A DNA stretch of 10,228 nt, from positions 1-10,228 of the forward strand of contig JBFMGS010000067.1 in assembly GCA_040752635.1 (NCBI GenBank). Reading direction: 5' to 3'. Of the stretch, positions 1 to 6,179 are shown piece after piece. Positions within the stretch are counted from its first letter, which is position 1; every line of letters starts with the position of its first letter. Below the pieces are notes generated by a model. It made no database searches, had not been told where the DNA came from, and saw nothing but the letters and a program-made list of their open reading frames with translations. The DNA is from JBFMGS01 sp040752635. Lineage in GTDB: Bacteria > Bacillota > SHA-98 > UBA4971. The position numbers were made by a program, and so were the translations under genes.

Positions 1-21
1 TTAGCCCCGAGGTGCTGCTTA

Positions 22-567
22 TTAATCGGGCTTTCGTGCCGTCGTGGGCAAGGACGCGGTCTTACGGCGCTGGATGCCAGTTACCGCCAGGACGATAGGT
101 GTAATGACAACTGCGGCGACAATAGCTTCGGGCACCCCGTGAAGAAGCGCGATGGCGAGCGCCCCCTCCTTGCCTCCAAAGGGTATGTAGCCGAAGAGAA
201 CCGCAAGGCCCAGGGTACCCACGGTATTGGTTGCGCTTCCGGCGGCGGCTGCGAGCGGGATGCCCCACGCCCTCTTGCCGCACACTTTGTACACGAGATA
301 TGCCACGACGCCGATTAGAAGCCGCGCAGGGATAACGACCCGCGGGTCTCCGAGAAAGCGAAGGGTGAACAGCCCGAATATGAGCCCTACGAACGATCCG
401 ACAAGAGGGCCTTCGAGCATTCCTGCAAGTTCCACTGGAAGGTGCATGAGAGTTGCGGCTCCGGCTGGGGTGGGCACCGGGATGAATCCAATCCCCGTCG
501 CACCCATGACTAGCGTGAGGGCCACTAACAGCCCGGATACGGCGATCTGCCTGGTATTCAATTTCAT
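22..567 (-). CDS. ECF transporter S component (substrate-binding membrane subunit)
   Basis: Likely the substrate-specific membrane subunit of an energy-coupling factor importer for a vitamin or similar micronutrient. The 181-residue protein is almost wholly hydrophobic, with about five to six membrane segments (near residues 8-30, 35-50, 53-71, 78-95, 102-127 and 137-163) and a short basic tail. The GFIPVPTP stretch followed by a LMHLPVELAG segment and the GPLVGSFVGLIFGL segment resembles S components of the ECF_trnsprt type. I cannot assign the substrate. No EcfA or EcfT gene is present here, so it would have to share an energising module encoded elsewhere (group II arrangement). The ATG at 567 is chosen because a GGAGGTG site lies 7 nt upstream. 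The open frame continues to an ATG at 711, but that extension is polar, low complexity and lacks a binding site. It lies downstream of the P1 hydrolase on the same strand. Confidence 0.82.
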   Translation of the reverse strand: MKLNTRQIAVSGLLVALTLVMGATGIGFIPVPTPAGAATLMHLPVELAGMLEGPLVGSFVGLIFGLFTLRFLGDPRVVIPARLLIGVVAYLVYKVCGKRAWGIPLAAAAGSATNTVGTLGLAVLFGYIPFGGKEGALAIALLHGVPEAIVAAVVITPIVLAVTGIQRRKTASLPTTARKPD

Positions 568-891
568 CGATTGACACCTCCGTTCCAGCCCCATTCGGGT
601 GCCGGACGACTCTTCTCGGTTTCGCGTGGACCGCGCTTGCTCCGACGCAAATTCCCGGTCGTTAAGATCCAGGTCTTGCGCCCTGAATGGTGGAACAGGC
701 AGTCCAAACAATCCAAACAGTCGTTACACACAGATACACAACAGAGAGGTACAGACTTCGTTTTTCCGTTCGGCTGGTCTCACCACCTTCTTTCCCATTG
801 CGCCCTTTCCCTCACTATACCACACTTCGTGCAAACTGCCGAGAATCCTGCGTTAGGAACCGGTAACATCTCTATGCAACATACGACCGTT
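568..891 (-). other. 324-bp gap between hydrolase and ECF S gene; no gene recognised
   Basis: No credible gene is seen on either strand. On the minus strand, a TATAGT hexamer inside TGTGGTATAGTGAGG (near 815) could be a -10 element, but no good -35 lies 16-18 bp upstream. A short direct repeat (TGTTTGGA twice, 9-bp period) lies at 703-719. Just past the hydrolase stop, GAACGGT can pair with ACCGGTTC (one bulge; about 856-892), but no T-tract follows, so this is not a convincing intrinsic terminator. I compared the leader by eye with TPP, FMN, THF and cobalamin riboswitch core motifs and found none. The S gene may therefore be transcribed from its own promoter or by read-through. Confidence 0.5.
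575..581 (-). promoter_or_regulatory. Ribosome binding site deciding the ECF S-component start
   Basis: Read on the minus strand this is GGAGGTG, 7 nt before the ATG at 567-565. It is a near-perfect match to the anti-Shine-Dalgarno sequence and argues for the 181-residue form over the longer frame from 711. Confidence 0.8.
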
Positions 892-1929
892 CTAATTCTC
901 GCAGCCTGCACCGGCGTTCGTAATATCCCTTACTGCAGGAACGCCGCCTGCTGCAGTCGCGGCCTTCACAGCACGAACGATAGCTACAGCCACAGCGTCG
1001 GCGGCCGCGGCACCGAGGGCTGTGATGTCTGCGGCCTTATCTCCTGTGAAGGCCTTGTCTCCGGTGGAAAGCGCAAACACCGTGTCTCCATCGTACATTG
1101 TATGAACAGGGCGAATTACGCGAGCGAAGCCATCGTGGGCCATCTGCGCCACCTTGTTAGCCCCCTCCTTGTCGAGGCGTGCATTCGTGGCGACGACCGC
1201 GAGGGTGGTGTTCCAGGCGAACCCGACGGACCCCAGGGAGCCGGGGGAGCCGGGCTCTGTAAGGATGCCGTCTGGTTCAGCGGCGGAGCGCACGAACTTG
1301 CGCGCTTTTATGTCGTAGGCGCCGGCGATTACCCTCCCCGAATCAGGGTCCACTACATCTCCAACTGCATTGACTACGACGATGGCTCCGACCACTATGA
1401 GGTCGCCGCCTTCCCGGCCAGGAAGACTCACGGCCCAGGTGCCCAGGCCGCCCTTCATGGCGTACGCCGGTCCGCACATCTTGCCGACAGTCGCACCGAG
1501 CCCGGCGCCGACGTTGCCTTCCCGGCATGGATCCGCTGAAGCTGAAGCGCACGCGGCGTATCCCATCTGTCGGTCCGGACGGACCTTAGGGTCGCCCACC
1601 GCCAGGTCGAAGATGACGGCTGCGCCGACAATCGGGACAACCCCGAAGCCGGTGTTGAACCCAACTCCCCGTCCTTCAAGGAACTGCATCACACCGCAGG
1701 CGGCATCAAGCCCGTACGCGCTGCCACCCGTCAAAACCACAGCGTGGACCCTTTCCACGAGGTTGCACGGCCGCATCAGGTCGGTCTCGCGCGTTCCCGG
1801 TGCGGAGCCGCGCACATCCACTCCGGCGACTGCGCCTCCCATAGTCAAAACCACAGTACACCCCGTCAGGGCTGCATCGTCCTGCGCATGTCCGACAAGC
1901 ACCCCGGAGACATCAGTAATACCCGGCAA
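892..1929 (-). CDS. P1-family (DmpA/NylC/BapA-type) self-processing peptidase or amidase
   Basis: Predicted N-terminal-nucleophile hydrolase of peptidase family S58. Members cleave N-terminal residues, beta-amino acyl amides or nylon oligomers after self-cleaving into two chains. From a TTG start it has 345 residues, close to NylC (about 355). It opens with the typical GITDVSGVLVGHAQD. Other family features are the glycine-rich TGGSAYGLDAA near 67-77, MKGGLGT near 158-164 (candidate Lys159), VNAVGD (candidate Asn187) and AWNTT, where cleavage between Asn240 and Thr241 would free the catalytic threonine. DGDT at 280-283 places Asp280 and Asp282 exactly 39 and 41 residues after the nucleophile, the spacing I recall for NylC (Thr267, Asp306, Asp308). 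There is no signal peptide, so it is probably cytoplasmic. The frame extends to an ATG at 2127, but that N-terminal stretch lacks a binding site and family similarity. The substrate is unknown; the neighbouring ECF S gene hints at a small amide. Confidence 0.9.
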   Translation of the reverse strand: MPGITDVSGVLVGHAQDDAALTGCTVVLTMGGAVAGVDVRGSAPGTRETDLMRPCNLVERVHAVVLTGGSAYGLDAACGVMQFLEGRGVGFNTGFGVVPIVGAAVIFDLAVGDPKVRPDRQMGYAACASASADPCREGNVGAGLGATVGKMCGPAYAMKGGLGTWAVSLPGREGGDLIVVGAIVVVNAVGDVVDPDSGRVIAGAYDIKARKFVRSAAEPDGILTEPGSPGSLGSVGFAWNTTLAVVATNARLDKEGANKVAQMAHDGFARVIRPVHTMYDGDTVFALSTGDKAFTGDKAADITALGAAAADAVAVAIVRAVKAATAAGGVPAVRDITNAGAGCEN

Positions 1930-1944
1930 GGGCAGGTGCCTCCC
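1930..1944 (-). promoter_or_regulatory. Ribosome binding site for the TTG start, possibly self-masking
   Basis: On the minus strand this reads GGGAGGCACCTGCCC immediately before TTG. GGGAGG lies 9 nt from the TTG at 1929. The same 15 bases can form a small hairpin (GGGAG with CT-G-CCC, loop GCAC, one bulged G) that would cover the binding site. An in-frame CTG lies only 3 nt after GGGAGG and is too close to be the start. The site is the main reason for preferring TTG over the upstream ATG at 2127. Confidence 0.65.
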
Positions 1945-1973
1945 TTTATTGTCAACTGATGCATCTTGTATAC

Positions 1974-2035
1974 GCCAGAACCTGGCACTTTCCTCTTTAG
2001 GTTGCTCCCGAATTAGCTTGCTTGCAAGTGCCAGG
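1974..2035 (-). promoter_or_regulatory. Leader with two mutually exclusive inverted repeats
   Basis: CCTGGCACTT (1981-1990) and AAGTGCCAGG (2026-2035) are a perfect 10-bp inverted repeat separated by 35 nt. GCCAG (1974-1978) and CTGGC (1982-1986), separated by AAC, form a second short hairpin using the same CCTGGC bases. In a minus-strand transcript leading into the P1 hydrolase, only one of the two could form. There is no T-tract and no known riboswitch core. It could be an RNA switch or simply a pair of protein-binding half-sites; the sequence does not decide. Confidence 0.4.
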
Positions 2036-2198
2036 CGCGTGCTCACGATCTGCAGACACAAGCACGAATGCAGGTTATTATTCACCTGGCCAGCGGGCAC
2101 TGCGTAGTGCCCAATCAGTTCATTCATGGTCGCGGGGCAGCACGCACTTTTTTCGCAAGGGGAAGAAGGAATTTCAGGAGGCGTGGCGTAATATAGAA

Positions 2199-2219
2199 TT
2201 AGTTAGGTAGGCTAACTAA
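2199..2219. promoter_or_regulatory. Probable ROK/XylR-type operator palindrome
   Basis: TTAGTTAG and CTAACTAA form a perfect 8+8 bp inverted repeat around a 5-bp centre (GTAGG). Known XylR-type ROK repressors of Bacillota bind palindromes that begin TTAGTT and end AACTAA, so the outer half-sites match well even though the spacing here is shorter. It lies 125 bp upstream of the ROK start and directly beside the AT-rich candidate -10. Autoregulation and control of the divergent hydrolase gene are inferences. No second copy was found before the binding-protein gene at 3828. Confidence 0.6.
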
Positions 2220-2344
2220 CCATATCGAGAAACATCGGTAGTTGGCGGATCGGCAGGAAGGTGGGGATCCCAAGTCGAGGAGACTCTACGGCTCCGTAGA
2301 AGTCAGACGTTTTCTAATAGAGCGGTCAGAAGGGACGTGTCGGA

Positions 2345-3589
2345 GTGGTGGAACGCGGTCATAATCCTCAAGCGACGCGGGATCACAACAGATCGCTTAT
2401 ACTTCGCTTGATACGCGACATGGGTCCGACCTCACGAGCGGAGCTGGCGAGGCTCAGCAAGTTGAGCAAACCCGTGGTAACCGACATCGTGGACGGTCTC
2501 ATCCGCCATGAACTCGTCAAGGAGACCGCCAAGGGCGAAGCCACCCTTGGTCGCAAGCCCATCCTGCTCGACATCAACCGCGAGGCGATGTGGATCATGG
2601 GCATAGACCTCTCCCGTAACCACGTTGACCTTATAATTACAGACCTCGTGGGGGAAGTCCACCGCAGGATGTCCCGGCGCATCTCCTTCGAGGACCAGGA
2701 TGCAGGTTATCCGGAGCGCGTCATCAAGTACGTTACCGACGTCATCCGCGATTCTGGGGTGGACCCCTCGCGGATCGCCGGGATCGGCATCGGATACCCA
2801 CTTCCCCTGAGCCACATTCAGCGCATGATCGTGTCTGACGGACAGGTGGTGGGCTGGAAGACTGTCAGATTGAAAGAGCTTATCCAGAAGGAGTTCAACG
2901 TCCCCGTCTATCTCGATAACGATGCAAACGCCGCAGCCCTTTACCAAAAATGGTACGGCGAGGCCTCCGAGTTCAAGGACTTCCTGTTCATACTGGTCGG
3001 GAACGGCGTCGGCTGCGGCATCGTCATCGGCGGCAACATCTATCGCGGCACGCACGGGATTGCCGGAGAGATCGGCCACATGAGCATAGACCCGAACGGG
3101 CCGAGGTGCCTCTGCGGAAGCCGCGGGTGCCTGGAGACCCTGGTCTCGGTGCCCCGCCTCCTCTCACAGGTCCTGGAGGAGGACGTAAAGGCGGGCCGGG
3201 GGGGCGACGGTCTTCCCACGCTCGACCAGGTGTGCGAGCGGGCGCTACGGGGCGATGCCGTGGTTATAGATAAGGTCCGCGAGATGTCGGAGTACCTCGC
3301 TATCGCCGTGACGAACCTCGTAAATACCTTCAACCCTGAAGCGGTGGTCATTGGCGGCCCCATGGCAAAGCTGAGCGACTCATTGATGGAGCCGCTCTCA
3401 AGGGCGCTAGCCGCCCGGACGCATCCCCTTTTCGCCGATAAGACCAAGACCATCCTGTCGCGCCATTCCGAAGACGCTGTTGCAAGGGGTGCAGCGGTTC
3501 TCGTGATCGAGCGGTTCTTCGAGAATCCGCAGAGGTACGTTCCGGAGCTTTCGAACGGACCCGGATACCGGGTGTCGTCGGAGGCCTGA
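2345..3589 (+). CDS. ROK-family transcriptional regulator (XylR/NagC type)
   Basis: Sugar-responsive DNA-binding regulator of 414 residues, the usual length for ROK repressors. A winged helix-turn-helix occupies about residues 13-62 (TSRAELARLSKLSKPVVTDI is the helix-turn-helix core). A sugar-kinase-like ROK domain follows, with NDANAAA at 192-198, the glycine-rich GNGVGCGIVIGG at 219-230, GEIGH at 241-245 and the zinc motif CLCGSRGCLE at 255-264 (His245, Cys255, Cys257 and Cys262 as likely ligands). The phosphate-binding DxGGT of ROK kinases is replaced by DLSRN near 88-92, so it is a regulator rather than a kinase. GYPLPLS also departs from the usual GVPGPV. The start is GTG at 2345 (a second GTG follows immediately) behind AGAAGGGA at 2328-2335. 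It most likely controls the sugar-import genes downstream and itself through the palindrome at 2199-2219. The ligand is unknown; a mannose-derived sugar is inferred from the neighbours. Confidence 0.93.
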   Translation: MVERGHNPQATRDHNRSLILRLIRDMGPTSRAELARLSKLSKPVVTDIVDGLIRHELVKETAKGEATLGRKPILLDINREAMWIMGIDLSRNHVDLIITDLVGEVHRRMSRRISFEDQDAGYPERVIKYVTDVIRDSGVDPSRIAGIGIGYPLPLSHIQRMIVSDGQVVGWKTVRLKELIQKEFNVPVYLDNDANAAALYQKWYGEASEFKDFLFILVGNGVGCGIVIGGNIYRGTHGIAGEIGHMSIDPNGPRCLCGSRGCLETLVSVPRLLSQVLEEDVKAGRGGDGLPTLDQVCERALRGDAVVIDKVREMSEYLAIAVTNLVNTFNPEAVVIGGPMAKLSDSLMEPLSRALAARTHPLFADKTKTILSRHSEDAVARGAAVLVIERFFENPQRYVPELSNGPGYRVSSEA

Positions 3590-3704
3590 CCACGCCAGCC
3601 CAACGGAAGGGTTGTGGTTCGATCCTATCGGAAGGGAGGCGAGAATGCGTTTGCAATGCAAGCTGCGAGGAGCGTGGGATGTCGCGGGATGGTTTCGGTG
3701 ACGC

Positions 3705-3758
3705 AGGCATGTGGGTGTGGGTAGGCATGTAGACGTATATAGGCGTGTAGGTATATGA
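3705..3758 (+). repeat. Three imperfect 18-bp tandem units
   Basis: The units are AGGCATGTGGGTGTGGGT (3705-3722), AGGCATGTAGACGTATAT (3723-3740) and AGGCGTGTAGGTATATGA (3741-3758). They share an AGGCRTGT(A/G)G core in register, and a partial fourth unit (GTGTGTAG) follows. This lies in the leader just upstream of the sugar-binding-protein gene. It could be an array of binding sites spaced near two helical turns, or a decayed simple repeat. Confidence 0.5.
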
Positions 3759-3813
3759 GTGTGTAGCTTGAGCATTTCCTCGAGAGTAACATCCAAAAAC
3801 CCACTCAATAAAA

Positions 3814-3818
3814 GGAGG
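3814..3818 (+). promoter_or_regulatory. Ribosome binding site deciding the binding-protein start
   Basis: GGAGG is followed directly by an ATG at 3819 (too close to use) and, 9 nt on, by the in-frame ATG at 3828. The second ATG also begins a textbook signal peptide, so it is taken as the start. Confidence 0.8.
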
Positions 3819-3827
3819 ATGTCCAAA

Positions 3828-5189
3828 ATGAAAGCCTCGTGGGCTCGGAGGATTTCACTCATCGCCATTATGGTGCTGCTGTTCGCCCTCTCAACAGCAG
3901 AGGCGGCCCCCGTCACCTTGCAGATTATCGCCAACGCCGTGAAGGGTGGCAAGAACACGCAGGACGCCGAGTGGATTGAGAAGATCATTCCTGAGTTCGA
4001 AAAAGAGATGAAAGCTCAGGGGCAGGACGTGCGCGTCGAGTTTGTGCCCCAGGGGATCCGCGATGAGGATTACAAGGCAAGGCTTGCCCTGGACATCAAG
4101 GGCGGGGGCGGGCCAGATGTAATAGCATTTGACCACTTCTGGGTGCCCGAATTTGCTGAGGCCAAGTTCCTGATGCCTCTTGATGATTATCTCAAGACCT
4201 GGCCGGACTGGAACCAATACTTCGACTCCATGAAAGCTATGGGGACCTACAAAGGTAAGACTTACCTCGTTATGGGCGGCACAGACGTCCGCATGATATA
4301 CTACAACAAGGAACTCTTCAAGAAGGCGGGTATCCCCGTGCCGTGGCAGCCCAAGAACTGGGATGAGCTTCTCCAGACTTGCCGGACCATTAAGCAGAAG
4401 CTCCCCGGGGTGACGCCCATCCAGCTCAACGCCGGCGTGGAGATGGGTGAAGCCACGAGCATGCAAGGATTCTACATGGCCCTTCGGGCTGCAGGCGGGT
4501 GGATCTACAACTGGAACACGGGCAAGTGGATCGTAAGGAGCCCGGCGTTCCTCGACGCCCTCAACCTGTATAAAACGATATACGTAGACGAGAAGCTGGG
4601 CGACGCGATGCTTCAGGTCTCGCCCAAGGCGCGTGAGAAGTCGTTTGCGCTCTTCTCGGCCGAGAAAACCGCCATGTACGTCGAAGGCACCTGGATGTGG
4701 ACATCTGTTATCGCGCCCAACGGAGCGTGGGCAATCCCGGATCGCGACACCAGAATCGGCTGGGCTGCGTTCCCGGGCAGCGGAAAGCCCGGCGCTCCTC
4801 CGATCGCGTCCGTCTCGGGCGGCACCGGGTGGGTCATCAACCCCAACACTAAGCGCCCGGATCTCGCATTCAAGCTCTTTGCGAAGCTCAACTCGGCGCA
4901 GGCGCGCCTCGACTACTGGAAGCTGAAGCCCGGAATTCCTGCGAGGAAGGATATGGCCGAAATGCCGGAGATCAAGGCCAATCCCTTCATCGCCGAGGCC
5001 ACGAACAAGCTGGTCCCGTACACGACCTATCGCCCGGGCCAGCCGGCCTATGCAGAGGTGTCGTACCAGATTCAGCTTCTGACGGAGCGCGTGGTGACCG
5101 CGCAGATGACCCCGGAGCAGGCCCTCGACGCCTACGCCAAGGCCGTCACGGAGCTTGCGGGCGAAGCTAACGTAGAGGTGCAGAAGTAG
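3828..5189 (+). CDS. ABC sugar transporter, extracellular solute-binding protein (family 1)
   Basis: Captures an oligosaccharide outside the membrane and delivers it to the permease pair encoded downstream. The protein has 453 residues, normal for CUT1-type binding proteins. Residues 1-26 form a signal peptide (basic start, hydrophobic core LIAIMVLLFAL, cleavage after AEA). There is no cysteine at the site, so it is not a lipoprotein. The mature protein has the family hallmarks: KGGGGPDV near 91-98, the following hydrophobic FDHFWVPEFA segment, YYNKELFKKAGI at 158-169 followed by WDELL, and late SGGTGWVI plus a Lys-Arg-Pro segment that leads into the helical C-terminal lobe. Aromatic residues are abundant, as expected for carbohydrate stacking. 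The actual sugar cannot be read from sequence; the GH38 gene in the same run suggests a mannoside. It is followed by a strong hairpin that may raise its expression over the permeases. Confidence 0.93.
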   Translation: MKASWARRISLIAIMVLLFALSTAEAAPVTLQIIANAVKGGKNTQDAEWIEKIIPEFEKEMKAQGQDVRVEFVPQGIRDEDYKARLALDIKGGGGPDVIAFDHFWVPEFAEAKFLMPLDDYLKTWPDWNQYFDSMKAMGTYKGKTYLVMGGTDVRMIYYNKELFKKAGIPVPWQPKNWDELLQTCRTIKQKLPGVTPIQLNAGVEMGEATSMQGFYMALRAAGGWIYNWNTGKWIVRSPAFLDALNLYKTIYVDEKLGDAMLQVSPKAREKSFALFSAEKTAMYVEGTWMWTSVIAPNGAWAIPDRDTRIGWAAFPGSGKPGAPPIASVSGGTGWVINPNTKRPDLAFKLFAKLNSAQARLDYWKLKPGIPARKDMAEMPEIKANPFIAEATNKLVPYTTYRPGQPAYAEVSYQIQLLTERVVTAQMTPEQALDAYAKAVTELAGEANVEVQK

Positions 5190-5224
5190 GCGTCGCCTGT
5201 TCATGTAGAGTCTATTCATGCGGA

Positions 5225-5257
5225 GCCAGGCGGCGGCCGGCGGGGCCGTCGCCTGGC
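5225..5257 (+). other. Strong intergenic stem-loop between binding protein and permease
   Basis: GCCAGGCGGCGGCC (5225-5238) pairs with GGCCGTCGCCTGGC (5244-5257) around a GGCGG loop. The stem is 14 bp with a single G-U pair. It is followed by ATGAAGAAGC, not a T-tract, so it is not a standard intrinsic terminator. Hairpins at this position in binding-protein operons are known to stabilise the upstream message or reduce downstream expression; that role is inferred here. Confidence 0.7.
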
Positions 5258-5278
5258 ATGAAGAAGCAATTATGTGAA

Positions 5279-5283
5279 GGAGG
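5279..5283 (+). promoter_or_regulatory. Ribosome binding site supporting a GTG start
   Basis: GGAGG (within GAAGGAGGCGCC) lies 9 nt before the GTG at 5293. A second GTG at 5298 is out of frame. The site supports GTG as the start of the first permease gene. Confidence 0.75.
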
Positions 5284-5292
5284 CGCCACGGG

Positions 5293-6177
5293 GTGCGGTG
5301 CGATAACCCGATCATCTCGCGCAAGGTAGCCACAACGTTCATGCTGCCGGCTCTGGTCTTCGTGGGAGTGTTCCTCGCCTTTCCGGCCATATGGGCCATA
5401 TATATCGGCCTTACGAATCTAACCCTCACGGGCCGGGCAGCCATAGAGCCGAAAGTGGTGGGGTTTGCGAATTTCGCAGCCATCCTGCGGGACCCATTTT
5501 TCCGCAATTCGCTCTGGATCACCGTCCGGTTTGTGTTCGGGTCGGCCATCGTCGGACAGATGGTACTTGGACTTACGCTCGCTCTTCTGCTGCACAACAG
5601 GAAGGGCGTACTCAAGGACATAGTGTCGGGCGTAGTAATACTGGCGTGGATAATACCTGAGGTTGTCGTGGCTTACCTGTGGGTTGCCTTTCTAGATTAC
5701 GACTTCGGCCTCCTCAACTCCCTTCGCGCTGCCGTGGGACTCAGGCACCTCAACTGGTTCTTCGAGCACCCGGTGTTCTCAATCATACTCTTCAACACCT
5801 GGAGGGGGACTGCTTTCTCCATGCTCCTGCTCGGGGCTGCGCTCCAGACCATCCCGCCGTCCTATATCGAGACCGCCGAGGTCATAGGGGCCTCTCCATG
5901 GAGGAAGTTCCGCGACATCATCCTGCCGCTCATCCGGCCTCACCTGGTGACCTGCGCGATTCTCGTAACCATCTGGACGTTCAACGTATTCAGCCCGTTC
6001 CTTCTTACCGGGGGCGGCCCGGCCTTCAAGACGGAGCTCCTTTCGATCTACACTTATCGGAATGCATTCAAGTACTTCAAACTCGGATACGGAAGCGCCA
6101 TCTCCACACTCATACTGCTCATAAACCTGACCCTGGCCACGGTGTACATGAGGTTGGCGCGGGCAAGGAGGGCATAG
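5293..6177 (+). CDS. Sugar ABC transporter permease, MalF/UgpA type
   Basis: First of two membrane subunits of the CUT1-type importer. It has 294 residues, typical of the short MalF-like class. About six membrane segments are visible: residues 14-38, 78-100, 110-133, 160-183, 217-240 and 268-288. The cytoplasmic coupling loop that contacts the ATPase is present at 193-212, with the EAA-type pattern E-T-A-x3-G-A-S and ending I-I-L-P. The start is GTG. It sits 103 bp after the binding protein and only 2 bp before the second permease, so the two are almost certainly co-translated. Nothing appears truncated. The substrate follows from the partner binding protein and is not specified by this subunit's sequence. 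Confidence 0.94.
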   Translation: MRCDNPIISRKVATTFMLPALVFVGVFLAFPAIWAIYIGLTNLTLTGRAAIEPKVVGFANFAAILRDPFFRNSLWITVRFVFGSAIVGQMVLGLTLALLLHNRKGVLKDIVSGVVILAWIIPEVVVAYLWVAFLDYDFGLLNSLRAAVGLRHLNWFFEHPVFSIILFNTWRGTAFSMLLLGAALQTIPPSYIETAEVIGASPWRKFRDIILPLIRPHLVTCAILVTIWTFNVFSPFLLTGGGPAFKTELLSIYTYRNAFKYFKLGYGSAISTLILLINLTLATVYMRLARARRA

Positions 6178-6179
6178 AC

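Larger units (their letters stand above)
1930..2344. other. 415-bp divergent intergenic region (hydrolase / ROK regulator)
   Basis: This region separates the leftward hydrolase from the rightward ROK gene and should hold both promoters. It contains the inverted repeats at 1974-2035 and the palindrome at 2199-2219. An AT-rich block, TAATATAGAATTAG (2189-2202), offers a rightward -10 (TATAGA, 2192-2197) and, on the other strand, a leftward -10 (TATATT), both without a good -35. Either would place the palindrome at the promoter. The open frame between 1930 and 2127 is read as untranslated leader because it has no start signal and no family similarity. No small gene with a convincing binding site was found. 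Confidence 0.6.
3590..3827 (+). other. 238-bp gap before the ABC cassette, probable promoter region
   Basis: No gene is seen. It contains a short dyad TTGCAATGCAA (3651-3661) that could be a regulator site, the degenerate 18-bp repeats at 3705-3758, AT-rich steps (GTATATAGG and GTATATG near 3735-3757) and a TTGAGC hexamer (3769-3774) without a matching -10. It has no copy of the TTAGTT palindrome and no T-tailed terminator after the ROK stop. The cassette may have its own promoter here or be read through from the ROK gene. Confidence 0.4.

Noticed and set aside
568..711. N-terminal extension of the ECF S component to an ATG at 711
   Set aside because: It is polar, lacks a ribosome binding site and does not resemble S components. 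The ATG at 567 has GGAGGTG at ideal spacing.
568..891. Vitamin riboswitch ahead of the ECF S gene
   Set aside because: A by-eye search for TPP, FMN, THF and cobalamin core motifs on the minus strand found none, although a structure search could still detect a divergent class.
571..1539. 322-residue plus-strand frame over the P1 hydrolase
   Set aside because: It is antisense to a well-supported gene, with a Cys/His-rich mixture and no domain, and no start signal.
2100..2153. T-run at 2148-2153 after a GGGGCAGCACGCAC stretch as a rightward terminator
   Set aside because: Only weak TGCCC/GGGCA pairing with a loop over 20 nt is possible, the T-run is not directly after a stem, and no rightward gene ends there.
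2345..3589. ROK protein as a sugar kinase
   Set aside because: It has an N-terminal winged helix-turn-helix and lacks the DxGGT phosphate-binding motif, so the regulator call is preferred.
3891..5621. 576-residue open frame on the minus strand across the binding-protein gene
   Set aside because: It is antisense to a clear family protein with good start signals, has an Arg/Leu/His-rich composition and no recognisable domain. It is a by-product of GC-rich codon use.
5679..6179. Long upstream extension of the second permease frame
   Set aside because: It overlaps the first permease in another frame and has a Pro/Arg/His-rich non-membrane composition. The ATG at 6180 has a strong binding site.
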